Shown: piece after piece, positions 48,694 to 57,090 of the stretch
Numbering within the stretch: position 1 is the stretch's first letter
Layout of the letters: each line of letters starts with the position of its first letter
Assembly (NCBI RefSeq): GCF_000145235.1
Contig: NC_014391.1
Location: 2,108,001 to 2,172,000 of the forward strand
Direction: 5' to 3'
Source of the DNA: Micromonospora aurantiaca ATCC 27029
GTDB lineage: Bacteria; Actinomycetota; Actinomycetes; Mycobacteriales; Micromonosporaceae
DNA length: 64,000 bases
Notes under the pieces: generated by a model
The model's database searches: none
The model's input: only the letters and a program-made list of their open reading frames with translations
Told to the model about the DNA's origin: nothing
Made by a program: the position numbers and the translations under genes

Positions 48694-49299
48694 TCAGGGG
48701 CGTTCCACCCGTACCGGGTCACCGCGCACGAGCTCGTCGTGGACCCGCCAGCGGGCGTCGACGCCCGCGCGCCGGGCCGCCTCGTCGTCGGCGGCGATCC
48801 GCTGCCGCAGCAGCTCGACCGCGATCCGGCGGTTGAGGTGCAGGTGCCGTTCGGTGTCCACCACCACGGTCCGGCCGGACGGGCGGTGCGTGGCCCGGAC
48901 GGCGGTGCTCGCCTTGTTGCGGTGCTGGCCGCCCGGCCCGCCGGTGCGGCACGGCACGAACTCGACGTCGGCCTCGTGGAACGGCGTGACCACCACGTCG
49001 GTCCGGCACGTCCGCGCGGTGACGTACCAGTTCTTCCGGCCGTGGCCCGTCCGGTACGGGCTGGGCGCCTGCCAGCAGAGCGTGCCGGTCCACCCGGCCG
49101 CGAACGCCTCCGCCCCGGCGCCGGTGATCCGGACCAGCACCGACCGGTAGGTGCCGGCCCGGTCGCCGGGCACCGTCTCGACCCGCTCGGTACGCAGGCC
49201 CCGCCGGGCCGCCTCGCCCTCCAGGCGGGACAGCAGCCGGGCCAGCGCCCACGCGCACTCGGCCGGTCCGCGTCCGGCGGACAGCAGCAGCTCGGTCAC
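48694..49299 (-). CDS. prfH: RtcB-associated peptide chain release factor PrfH
   Basis: A 201-residue single-domain release factor homologue. It has the peptidyl-hydrolysis motif GGPGGQ at 120-125, followed by HRNKASTAVRA, and the PrfH-specific YRTGHGRKNWY at about 82-92. It lacks the codon-recognition domain of RF1/RF2. PrfH is known to hydrolyse peptidyl-tRNA on ribosomes whose 16S rRNA has been cut in the decoding centre. The GTG overlaps the rtcB stop (GTGA), so both are made together. Confidence 0.9.
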   Translation of the reverse strand: MTELLLSAGRGPAECAWALARLLSRLEGEAARRGLRTERVETVPGDRAGTYRSVLVRITGAGAEAFAAGWTGTLCWQAPSPYRTGHGRKNWYVTARTCRTDVVVTPFHEADVEFVPCRTGGPGGQHRNKASTAVRATHRPSGRTVVVDTERHLHLNRRIAVELLRQRIAADDEAARRAGVDARWRVHDELVRGDPVRVERP

Positions 49300-50450
49300 C
49301 GGCGGCCCTTCCGGCGCTCGTCGCGGCGGCCCATGTCCGGCGTCTTGTAGGTGACCAGCGGAACCGTTGTGGTGACCGGTGTGGCGAGGTCGTGCGCCAC
49401 CAGGTCGCCGATGACCTGCTCGATGCGCTTGTACGCGGTGGGCGCCTCCTCGAACAGCAGTTGCCGGTCGCCGCACACCACGATCGAGCCGACCGGCGTG
49501 CGCCGCAGTTCCTCGACGGTGTGCTTGGCCCGGCCCCGGCGCAGCGCGTCGGCGCGGGACATCTTGCGCCCGGCGCCGTGGGCCACCGAGTAGCCGGCGT
49601 CCGGCCCGGCGTGCGCCGCCACCAGGTACGAGGGCGTGCCGCGGGTGCCGGCGATCAGCACGTCCCGGCCGTCGCCCGGCGCCGCGCCCTTGCGGTGCAG
49701 GTAGCGTCCGTCGCGGATCTCGACCAGGTTGTGACACTGGTCGACGACCGGTTCGGTGGGTTCGGCGCCGAGCGCGTACGCGACCCGCGCGGCCAGCAGC
49801 CGCCGGTTGAGCGACCCCCACCGCACTGCCGCGTCGTGCCGGGCCAGGTAGGCGTCCGGGTCGGGCGCGGGACCGGCGCCGTGCGTCTCGGTGTGCTCGC
49901 GCAGGATCCGTTCGCCCAGCCCGCGCGACCCGGAGTGCACCACGAGCACCAGGTCACCGGCGTCCAGTTCGAGCCGCGCGGCGTGCTCCGCCGCGAGGAT
50001 CGGCCCGACGCGGGCCAGTTCGACGAAGTGGTTGCCGCGCCCGACGGTGCCGAGACTGTCGAGGTGACCGGCCGGCACGTCGCCGTCGAGCACCGACCAG
50101 GCCGGGTCGTCGGCGTCCCGGTCGGGGTCGAGCGCCCGGTCCAGGTCGGGGAACCGGGCCGCGAGCCGCTCGGGTACGACCCGGCGCAGTGCGATCGGGA
50201 AGACCGCGATGCCGCACCCGATGTCGGAGCCGACGAGGAACGGGTAGAGCACGGTCGAGGACATCGCGGCGCCGATCGGCGCGCCCTTGCCGGGGTGCAG
50301 GTCGGGCATGGCGGCGACGTGCGCCATGCCGTCCAGGGCGGCGACCTGACGGCACTGGTCGAGCGCGGCGGACTCGATCCAGCTGCCGGGGGAGGAGAAG
50401 ACGGAGACGGTGGCGGGCACGACGGCCCGCCCGGAGGGGTACGCGGACAC
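49296..50450 (-). CDS. rtcB: RtcB-family RNA ligase (RtcB2-like)
   Basis: A 384-residue GTP-dependent RNA ligase. Mn ligands are Asp76-Cys79 in VGSDIGCGI, and His residues in GRGNHFVEL, VHSGSRGLG and CHNLVEI. The guanylated His lies in SVAHGAGRKMSR. The MPDLHPGKGAPIGAA motif is near 48-62. RtcB joins 2',3'-cyclic phosphate and 5'-hydroxyl ends. Paired with PrfH it re-ligates the cut 16S rRNA after the stalled peptide is released. The GTG start gives a normal N-terminus. Confidence 0.93.
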   Translation of the reverse strand: MSAYPSGRAVVPATVSVFSSPGSWIESAALDQCRQVAALDGMAHVAAMPDLHPGKGAPIGAAMSSTVLYPFLVGSDIGCGIAVFPIALRRVVPERLAARFPDLDRALDPDRDADDPAWSVLDGDVPAGHLDSLGTVGRGNHFVELARVGPILAAEHAARLELDAGDLVLVVHSGSRGLGERILREHTETHGAGPAPDPDAYLARHDAAVRWGSLNRRLLAARVAYALGAEPTEPVVDQCHNLVEIRDGRYLHRKGAAPGDGRDVLIAGTRGTPSYLVAAHAGPDAGYSVAHGAGRKMSRADALRRGRAKHTVEELRRTPVGSIVVCGDRQLLFEEAPTAYKRIEQVIGDLVAHDLATPVTTTVPLVTYKTPDMGRRDERRKGRR

Positions 50451-50676
50451 AGACGCTCGTTTCTGGAGGAGAACGCGGAGGACGGCGGACGGCAGGCGGC
50501 GCGGAGGGCCTGCGGGCGGGGATGCGATCCGTCAGAACGTCATGCCGCTCAGCCTCGCGGAGGCGGCCCCGGGGCGGCAACCGACTTTCGACCCGCCGGA
50601 GCGCCCGCGTCGACATCGGGTGACCCGATCCATAGACTCCGGTCGTTCTGGTACCACGAGTCCAGGGAGGACCACC

Positions 50677-51435
50677 GTGTCGAGCGAAACCCGAACGCAC
50701 GGCGCATTACCCCTGCTGGCCCGCCTCGCCGGGGTGAGCGTGGCCGCCGCGACGATCGTCGCCGCCGCAGGTGTCGCCGCGACCGCGGCACCCGCCGCCG
50801 ACCCGGCGCCCACGAAGGGGCCGTGCGCGTACACGCCGACGCCGGACGAGCCGGCCGCCCGTCCGGTGCCGCTGCCGCCGGACCCGCGCCGTACGCCGGA
50901 CCGGGGCACCGTGCGGGTCACGCTGCGCACCAACCAGGGGCCGATCGGGCTGACGCTGGACCGCGAGCAGGCGCCGTGCACCGTGCAGAGCTTCCTGCAC
51001 CTGGCCCGGAAGCGCTTCTACGACCGGACGCCCTGCCACCGGCTCACCGCGTACCCGACGCTCACGGTCCTCCAGTGCGGCGACCCGTCCGGGACGGGCG
51101 AGGGCGGCCCGGGCTACCGCTACCGCGACGAGCTGCCCACCGACCTGCCGCCCGCACCGACCGACCCGACGGGCGTACGCCGCCTGTACGCGCGCGGCAC
51201 GCTCGCCATGGCCAACGCCGGCCCGGACACCAACGGCAGCCAGTTCTTCCTGGTGCAGGCCGACTCGGCGCTGCGTCCCAACTACACCGTGTTCGGCCAG
51301 GTCGACGCGGCCGGGCTGGCCACGCTGGACCGGATCTCGGCCGGCGGCATCGCGCCCACCCCCGAGGACCCGGCTCCGGTCGACGGCGCCCCGGCGGTGC
51401 CGGTGGAGATCTGCCGCGCCAAGCAGGGCCGCTGA
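50677..51435 (+). CDS. Secreted or membrane-anchored cyclophilin-type peptidyl-prolyl isomerase
   Basis: 252 residues. A hydrophobic N-terminal segment (LAGVSVAAATIVAAAGVAATA, about 16-37) acts as signal or anchor and a proline-rich linker follows. A cyclophilin domain (VTLRTNQGPIGLTLDREQAPCTV in parts, FYDRTPCHRL, NAGPDTNGSQFFLV, YTVFGQVDAAG) occupies about 75-250. It catalyses cis-trans proline isomerisation outside the cytoplasm. AGGGAGG precedes the GTG by 7 nt, fixing the start. Confidence 0.92.
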   Translation: MSSETRTHGALPLLARLAGVSVAAATIVAAAGVAATAAPAADPAPTKGPCAYTPTPDEPAARPVPLPPDPRRTPDRGTVRVTLRTNQGPIGLTLDREQAPCTVQSFLHLARKRFYDRTPCHRLTAYPTLTVLQCGDPSGTGEGGPGYRYRDELPTDLPPAPTDPTGVRRLYARGTLAMANAGPDTNGSQFFLVQADSALRPNYTVFGQVDAAGLATLDRISAGGIAPTPEDPAPVDGAPAVPVEICRAKQGR

Positions 51436-51441
51436 CGCGAC

Positions 51442-51479
51442 GGCCCGGCGGGACGGCCGTCCAGGCCGCCCGCCGGGCC
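51442..51479 (+). terminator. Hairpin terminator of the cyclophilin gene
   Basis: GGCCCGGCGGG and CCCGCCGGGCC form a perfect 11-bp stem with a 16-nt loop, 7 bp after the stop. Confidence 0.7.
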
Positions 51480-51493
51480 CGTGCCGCCGTCGG

Positions 51494-51499
51494 TAGCCT
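51494..51499 (+). promoter_or_regulatory. -10 box TAGCCT, leaderless start
   Basis: TAGCCT stands 6 nt before the ATG of the DUF2804 gene without a Shine-Dalgarno sequence. Confidence 0.45.
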
Positions 51500-51505
51500 G
51501 CGGCG

Positions 51506-52483
51506 ATGACGCATGAGCGGGAGATCACCGAGCCGGTCGACCTGTGCCGGCCGGACGGGCGGCTGAACCCGGACGCGGTCGGCTGGAGCCGCCGGCCGCT
51601 GCACCGGGCGAACCTGCGCGGCTGGGGCCGGGCCAAGCGGTGGGAGCACTGGGGCGTGATCACGCCGACGCACATCCTCGGCCTGGTCGCGTCGTCGCTC
51701 GACTACGCCGGGGTGCAGAGCCTCTACCTGCTCGACCGGCGCACCGGGCGGGAGACGACGGCGGAGGCGGTGGTGCCGCTGGCCCGGGGCACGGTCCTGC
51801 CGCCGGTCAGCGGCACCGGTGCGGTCCGCGCCCGGGGCGGGAAGCTGACCATCGCTGTGGAGCAGGGCCCGGACGGCAGTACGGTGCGGGCGAGCGCGCC
51901 AGGTGTCGAGGTGGACCTGACCGTGCCGCTGCCGCCCGACCACGAGTCTCTCGGCGTGGTGGTGCCGTGGAGCACCCGCCGGTTCCAGTACACGGTCAAG
52001 GACATCGGCCGGCCGGTGCACGGCACGATCACAGTGGACGGCACGGCGTACCCGGTGGGGGAGGGGTCGTACGCGGCGCTCGACCACGGCCGCGGCAAGT
52101 GGCGGTACGCGGTGCGGTGGAACTGGGCGGCCGGCAGCGGACCGGGCCGGGCGATCCAGCTCGGCGGCAAGTGGACCGACGGCACCGGCTCGACCGAGAA
52201 CGCGGTCTTCGTCGACGGGCGGCTGCACAAGATCGGCGCCGACCTGACCTGGGCGTACGACCGCACCGACTGGCTGCGGCCGTGGCGGATCACCGGCGAC
52301 CGGGTGGACGTCACGTTCCACCCGTTTCACGAGCGGGTGGCGCGGACCAACCTGCTCGTGCTGGCCGGGGAGACGCACCAGTGCTTCGGGAACTTCACCG
52401 GCTGGGCCGCGACCGACGACGGCGGGCGCGTGGATCTGGACGGCCTGGTCGGCTGGGCCGAGGAGGCCCGTAACCGCTGGTGA
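51506..52483 (+). CDS. DUF2804 domain-containing protein
   Basis: A 325-residue cytosolic, beta-rich protein: EITEPVDLCRPDGRLNPDAVGWSRRPLHRANL in parts, KRWEHWGVITPTHILGL, a catalytic-looking KWRYAVRWNWAAGSG, and a late NLLVLAGETHQCFGNFTGW. It matches the DUF2804 family throughout its expected length. Role is not established; the fold is akin to lipocalin-like hydroxyneurosporene synthase domains. Single gene bounded by hairpins. Confidence 0.85.
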   Translation: MTHEREITEPVDLCRPDGRLNPDAVGWSRRPLHRANLRGWGRAKRWEHWGVITPTHILGLVASSLDYAGVQSLYLLDRRTGRETTAEAVVPLARGTVLPPVSGTGAVRARGGKLTIAVEQGPDGSTVRASAPGVEVDLTVPLPPDHESLGVVVPWSTRRFQYTVKDIGRPVHGTITVDGTAYPVGEGSYAALDHGRGKWRYAVRWNWAAGSGPGRAIQLGGKWTDGTGSTENAVFVDGRLHKIGADLTWAYDRTDWLRPWRITGDRVDVTFHPFHERVARTNLLVLAGETHQCFGNFTGWAATDDGGRVDLDGLVGWAEEARNRW

Positions 52484-52490
52484 GGCCGGT

Positions 52491-52518
52491 CCCCGCCGGG
52501 CCGGGCCGCCCGGCGGGG
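52491..52518. terminator. Bidirectional terminator hairpin
   Basis: CCCCGCCGGG and CCCGGCGGGG form a perfect 10-bp stem with an 8-nt loop between the convergent DUF2804 and chitinase genes. Confidence 0.75.
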
Positions 52519-52526
52519 AAGCCCGA

Positions 52527-53897
52527 TCAGGCCGGCAGCCGCCAGACCTGGTTGGCGCCGCCGAAGCAGTCCCAGATCTGCAGCCGAGTGCCGTTGGCGG
52601 AGCTGTTGCCGGTGGCGTCCAGGCACCGGCCCGACGCCGGGTTGCGCAGCGTGCCGTTGCTCTGGGCCTGCCAGGTCTGAGCGCCGGTGCCGTTGCAGTC
52701 CCAGAGCTGGATCCTGGTGCCGTTCGCGGTGCCGGCGCTCGTCACGTCCAGGCACTTGCCCAGCGCCCGCAGCGTGCCGTCACCGGCGACGGTCCAGCTC
52801 TGCGCGGCGGTGCCGTTGCAGCCGTACAGCTGGATCGCGGTGCCGTTCGCGGTGCTCGCGGCCGCCACGTCCACGCAGGCGCCGCCGATGCCGGTGATCG
52901 GCCCGGTACGCCCGGACGGCGGCGTGCCACCGCCGGTGACGGTGTCGTAGATCGCGCTGACCAGCGAGGTCGAACCGGTGGTGTCCTGCGACAGCTCCCA
53001 GTTCATCATCCCGCCGGCGTTCGCCAGGGCCCACTGCGTCTTGCGCTTCACTGTCGGTACGCCGTTGTAGCACTGCTGGGCGCCGCCGACAGTGGTGCAG
53101 TCCCGGTTGGCGTTGGCCGGGTCCATGCCGACCAGCGCCGAGTAGGTGTAGTAGCCGGGCCGGCTGTAGAAGGGCACGCCGAGCACCGCCTTGGCGGCGG
53201 GCAGGCCGCGCGACTTCCACCTGTTGACGCTGGCGATCGACCAGTCGTAGCCGGCGTGCGGGCTGCCGCCGTCGTACGCCATGATGTTCAGCCAGTCCAC
53301 CGAGCCGAAGACGGCTGTGGGCACCCCGTCGACGTAGTAGCCCTCGGAGACCACGGCGGCGGTGAGCAGCTTGCCCCGGCTGTGCAGGGCGCTGCCGAGC
53401 TGCTGCATGAGCAGCGTGTAGTTGTTCGCCGAGGCGCCCGGGTCGGGGTACTCCCAGTCCATGTCGACGCCGTCGAGGTTGTACTGGTTGACGAAGGCGA
53501 TCAGGTTGTTGACGAACGCGGTGCGCGTGCCGGAGTTGGCGGCGAGCGCCTCGAACGCGGAGTCGTCGCCGTCGTTCCAGCCGCCGACGGCGATGGAGAC
53601 CTTGACGTTGCTGGCGTGCCCGAGCGACACGAGTGAGGACAGCTTGCCCGGGTTCTCCACCGGGCGCAGGCTGCCGTCGCCGTTGGGGAGCACGAACGCG
53701 TAGTTGATGTGGGTGAGCTTGCCGTACTGGATGGTGTTGACGTTGCCGCTCCAGGACGGCATGTAGCCGACGCTCTTGAAGTTGTTCGGGAGGACCACCG
53801 CCTCGGCGGCGGTCGGGGCGAGGGTGAGCGCCGCGGCGGTGGTGGCCAGCGCGAGCGCACCGGCGGCGAGGCGCCGCCGGAGGTGAGGTCTGGGCAT
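52527..53897 (-). CDS. Secreted GH18 chitinase with ricin-type lectin domain
   Basis: 456 residues. Signal peptide about 1-33 (AEA). GH18 barrel about 38-325: SIAVGGWNDGDD at 101-112, catalytic DGVDMDWEYP with Asp142, Asp145, Asp147 and acid/base Glu149, and WLNIMAYDGGSPHAG with the Met-x-Tyr-Asp motif. C-terminal ricin B-type trefoil from about 335 has three QxW motifs (AQSWTV, AQTWQA, NQVWRL). It hydrolyses chitin outside the cell; the lectin domain anchors it on polysaccharide. An AT-rich direct repeat lies before the gene. Confidence 0.94.
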   Translation of the reverse strand: MPRPHLRRRLAAGALALATTAAALTLAPTAAEAVVLPNNFKSVGYMPSWSGNVNTIQYGKLTHINYAFVLPNGDGSLRPVENPGKLSSLVSLGHASNVKVSIAVGGWNDGDDSAFEALAANSGTRTAFVNNLIAFVNQYNLDGVDMDWEYPDPGASANNYTLLMQQLGSALHSRGKLLTAAVVSEGYYVDGVPTAVFGSVDWLNIMAYDGGSPHAGYDWSIASVNRWKSRGLPAAKAVLGVPFYSRPGYYTYSALVGMDPANANRDCTTVGGAQQCYNGVPTVKRKTQWALANAGGMMNWELSQDTTGSTSLVSAIYDTVTGGGTPPSGRTGPITGIGGACVDVAAASTANGTAIQLYGCNGTAAQSWTVAGDGTLRALGKCLDVTSAGTANGTRIQLWDCNGTGAQTWQAQSNGTLRNPASGRCLDATGNSSANGTRLQIWDCFGGANQVWRLPA

Positions 53898-53953
53898 CGA
53901 GGGCCTTCCCGGGGGACGGGGGCGGATGGGGGTCTTCCTCGAGGTGGCCCAAA

Positions 53954-53969
53954 TATTAAAGAGTATTAA
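53954..53969 (-). promoter_or_regulatory. TATTAA direct repeat in the chitinase promoter
   Basis: TATTAA occurs at 53954-53959 and 53964-53969, a 10-bp period, in the most AT-rich patch of the region. It lies 57-72 bp before the chitinase start. It may serve as a -10 element or carbon-source operator. The DasR-type palindrome of Streptomyces chitinases was not seen. Confidence 0.4.
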
Positions 53970-54030
53970 CTAAGGCGTCAACGACGACCGTCGATGAGTG
54001 ACGGCCGGTGAGCGGTGGCGTACGCACAGC

Positions 54031-54060
54031 GTGGGGCGGCCCCGTCCGGGACCGCCCCAC
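54031..54060 (-). terminator. Terminator hairpin of the catalase gene
   Basis: GTGGGGCGG and CCGCCCCAC pair over 9 bp around a 12-nt loop, 14 bp after the catalase stop. Confidence 0.65.
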
Positions 54061-54073
54061 GCGCGACTCGGGA

Positions 54074-56335
54074 TCAGGCGACCGAGGCCGGGAACCTCTC
54101 CCAGACCCGGTGCGCCGCCATCAGCCGCTGCACCTCGCCGAGCACCTCGGTGCCGGAACCACCGGTCACCACGCCCGGCGTGCCTGTGACACCGGCCTGG
54201 TGCAGCACCTCGGCGCCCGCGCCCCAGGCGCCGATCACCTTGGCGTGCCGCCACGCCTCCTCGACCAGCAGCAGCACCCGCGGGTCGACGGTCGGGGAGC
54301 CCGGCGCGCCGGCCTTGGCGTCGCGGGCCGGCAGCGCGTCCGGCGCCGGGGCCGGGGCGCCGGCCAGCAGCACCGCGTCGAGCTCGACCGAGCGGCCGGT
54401 GGCGAACGTGCGCTGCACCGGCAGCCCGTCGACGGTGCCGCCGTGCGCGGCGATCAGCAGCGGCACCATGCCGGCGGCGAACACCTCCCGGCGTACCTCG
54501 TGCACGTCGCCCAGGTCGGCCTGGGCGTCGACCACGATGCCGACCATCCGGCCGTCGGCCGGCCACTCCCGGCCCACCTGGGACAGCGCCGGGCTGGGCT
54601 GCACCTCCGCCGGCGGCACCGTGGGCTGCGGCACGGGCAGGCCCAGACCGATCGCCACCTGCTCGCACAGCACCGGGTCGACGTTCGCCAGGCACTGGAG
54701 CTGCCGCTCCTTGATCGCCTGGTGGTAGCACTTGCCCAGCTCGAACGTGTACGCCCGGATGATGTGCTCCTTCTCCACCGGCGACATGCTCTGCCAGAAC
54801 AGGCGTACCTGGCTGTAGTGGTCGTCGAAGGAGGCCGGCGCGGCCCGTACCTTCGGCGCCTCGGCCACAGTCACCGGCGTGTCCACGAACGCGTGCTCGC
54901 GGTCGCCGGCCGGGAACGGGTTGCCGCCGTCGAGCGAGTTCGGCCGGTACGGCGCCACGCCCGCGTGCACCGCGTGCTGGTGGAAGCCGTCACGCAGCAT
55001 GTCGTTGACGTCGGCGTGCGGCCGGTTGATCGGGATCTGGGTGAAGTTCGGCCCGCCGAGGCGGGTGAGCTGCGTGTCCACGTACGAGAAGAGGCGGCCC
55101 TGCAACAGCGGGTCGTTCGTCACGTCGATGCCGGGCGGCAGGTGCCCGACGTGGAACGCCACCTGCTCGGTCTCGGCGAAGAAGTTGCGCGGCGTCTTGT
55201 TCAGGGTGAGCTTGCCGATCGGCTGCACCGGCGCCAGCTCCTCCGGCACGATCTTCGTCGGGTCGAGCAGGTCGATCCCGGCGAACGTCTCCTCGGGCGT
55301 GTCCGGGAAGACCTGGATGCCCAGCTCCCACTCCGGGTACGCGCCGGCCTCGATCGCGTCGTACAGGTCGCGGCGGTGGTAGTCCGGGTCGATACCACCG
55401 ATGAGCTGCGCCTCCTCCCAGGTCAGCGAGTGCACGCCCAGCTTCGGCTTCCAGTGGAACTTGACCAGCACCGTCGCACCGGCCTCGTCGACCATGCGGA
55501 ACGTGTGCACGCCGAAGCCCTCCATGGTCCGGTAGGACCGCGGGATGCCCCGGTCGGACATGTTCCAGATGGTGTGGTGCTGCGCCTCGGTGTGCAGCGA
55601 GACGAAGTCCCAGAACGTGTCGTGTGCGCTCTGCGCCTGCGGGATCTCCCGGTCCGGGTGCGGCTTGCCGGCGTGGATGACGTCCGGGAACTTGATCGCG
55701 TCCTGGATGAAGAACACCGGGATGTTGTTGGCGACCAGGTCGAACGTGCCCTCGTCGGTGTAGAACTTGGTGGCGAAACCGCGGGTGTCGCGGACCGTGT
55801 CGGCCGACCCGCGCGAGCCCAGCACCGTGGAGAAGCGGACGAAGACCGGCGTCTCGCGACCCTTCTTCAGGAACCCGGCCCGGGTCACCTCCTCGGCCGT
55901 GCCGTACGCGACGAACGTGCCGTGCGCGCCCGCGCCCCGGGCGTGCACCACCCGCTCCGGGATCCGCTCGTGGTCGAAGTGGGTGATCTTCTCCCGCAGG
56001 TGGTGGTCCTGGAGCAGGACCGGGCCGCGCGGACCGGCCTTCAGCGAGTGGTCGGTGTCGCGCAGCCGGGCGCCGTTGGCGGTGGTGAGGTACGCGCCCT
56101 GCTGCCCCTTGGCGATCTTCGGCACGCCGGTCTCGGCGCCGGTCGGGGTCCGGGTGTCCGGCGCGCCCTGCTCGTCCTTGGGCGGCAGCGGCCCGTGCGG
56201 CGTGGTCGGCTCCTCCAGCGGTGGCGGCGCGCTGCCGGGAGCGCCCGGCACGTCCGGAGTCAGCGCGTCGCCGACCTTCTCGACGGCGGCTTCGACGACA
56301 CCCTTGACGATCTGGGTGGGCTTGCTGGATTCCAT
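54074..56335 (-). CDS. katE: Large-subunit haem catalase (clade 2, HPII-like)
   Basis: 753 residues. Catalase core about 75-560: distal His131 (VVHARGAGAHG), Asn204 (VANNIPVFFIQD) and proximal haem ligand Tyr418 (RLFSYVDTQ). A C-terminal flavodoxin/DJ-1-like domain from about 600 (RMVGIVVDAQADLGDV, VLLLVEEAWRHAKVIGAWG in parts) defines the large HPII type. The first ~70 residues are Pro-rich and specific to this clade. It breaks down hydrogen peroxide in the cytoplasm, most likely in stationary phase. AGGAGG lies 10 nt before the ATG. Confidence 0.96.
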   Translation of the reverse strand: MESSKPTQIVKGVVEAAVEKVGDALTPDVPGAPGSAPPPLEEPTTPHGPLPPKDEQGAPDTRTPTGAETGVPKIAKGQQGAYLTTANGARLRDTDHSLKAGPRGPVLLQDHHLREKITHFDHERIPERVVHARGAGAHGTFVAYGTAEEVTRAGFLKKGRETPVFVRFSTVLGSRGSADTVRDTRGFATKFYTDEGTFDLVANNIPVFFIQDAIKFPDVIHAGKPHPDREIPQAQSAHDTFWDFVSLHTEAQHHTIWNMSDRGIPRSYRTMEGFGVHTFRMVDEAGATVLVKFHWKPKLGVHSLTWEEAQLIGGIDPDYHRRDLYDAIEAGAYPEWELGIQVFPDTPEETFAGIDLLDPTKIVPEELAPVQPIGKLTLNKTPRNFFAETEQVAFHVGHLPPGIDVTNDPLLQGRLFSYVDTQLTRLGGPNFTQIPINRPHADVNDMLRDGFHQHAVHAGVAPYRPNSLDGGNPFPAGDREHAFVDTPVTVAEAPKVRAAPASFDDHYSQVRLFWQSMSPVEKEHIIRAYTFELGKCYHQAIKERQLQCLANVDPVLCEQVAIGLGLPVPQPTVPPAEVQPSPALSQVGREWPADGRMVGIVVDAQADLGDVHEVRREVFAAGMVPLLIAAHGGTVDGLPVQRTFATGRSVELDAVLLAGAPAPAPDALPARDAKAGAPGSPTVDPRVLLLVEEAWRHAKVIGAWGAGAEVLHQAGVTGTPGVVTGGSGTEVLGEVQRLMAAHRVWERFPASVA

Positions 56336-56427
56336 CAGGACCTGTCCTCCTACAGCGAAATGTCCAGGCCCCTTCGGCCGTACCCCAGGTCAGGGCGGGC
56401 AAACCGGAACAATCGCGGTAACGCCGG

Positions 56428-57090
56428 TCAGGACCGGCGCGGCACGGCCACGGCGGTGAGCAGCAGCCCGCCGCCGACCAGCCAGCGGCCGTCCAGGACG
56501 TCCAGCGGCGGGCCGCCGTCGGTGCGGGTGCCGTCGACCAGGATCCGGGCGGTGAACCGGCCGGCCCGGTCGAACGTCAGCTCCGCCTCCTCGAACCCGA
56601 GCCAGCGCCCGGTCAGCGGGTACCACGCCTTGTAGACCGACTCCTTGGCGCTGAACAGCAGCCGGTCCCAGTGCGTCGCCGGGTCGGCGTCACGCAGCGC
56701 GGCCAGCCGCTCCGGCTCACCCGCGGTGAGGACGATCCCCGCCACGCCGTCGGGCAGCGGCTCGTGCGGCTCCGCGTCGATGCCGAGCCCGGCCAGCGCC
56801 CCGGCCGGGGCCACCGCCGCCGCCCGGTAGCCGGTGCAGTGCGTGATGCTGCCCACCACGCCGTCCGGCCAGACCGGCTCCCGGCGGGGGCCGGGACGGA
56901 TCGGCGCCGGGGCGTACCCGAGGCGGGCCAGCGCCTCCCGCGCGCAGCGGCGGGCGGTGACGAACTCCTGGCGGCGCGCGGCCACCGCGCGCGCCACCAG
57001 GTCCTCCTCGCCCGGGTACGGCGTCTCGTCCGGCACGTCGGCGAACGCCTCGACGGCCAGCGCCCCGGCCGGCAGCAGCGTTCCGATCAT
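56428..57090 (-). CDS. 4'-phosphopantetheinyl transferase (Sfp type)
   Basis: A 220-residue transferase: WPDGVVGSITHCTGYRAAAV, the Mg site GIDAEP with Asp105 and Glu107, and FSAKESVYKAWYPLTGRWLGFEEAEL in parts with Lys149, Glu150, Lys154. It transfers phosphopantetheine from CoA to carrier domains of polyketide or non-ribosomal peptide synthases. None of those is in the window, so it serves clusters elsewhere. Its ATG overlaps the stop of the metallophosphoesterase gene (ATGA), a common pairing in actinomycetes. Confidence 0.93.
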   Translation of the reverse strand: MIGTLLPAGALAVEAFADVPDETPYPGEEDLVARAVAARRQEFVTARRCAREALARLGYAPAPIRPGPRREPVWPDGVVGSITHCTGYRAAAVAPAGALAGLGIDAEPHEPLPDGVAGIVLTAGEPERLAALRDADPATHWDRLLFSAKESVYKAWYPLTGRWLGFEEAELTFDRAGRFTARILVDGTRTDGGPPLDVLDGRWLVGGGLLLTAVAVPRRS

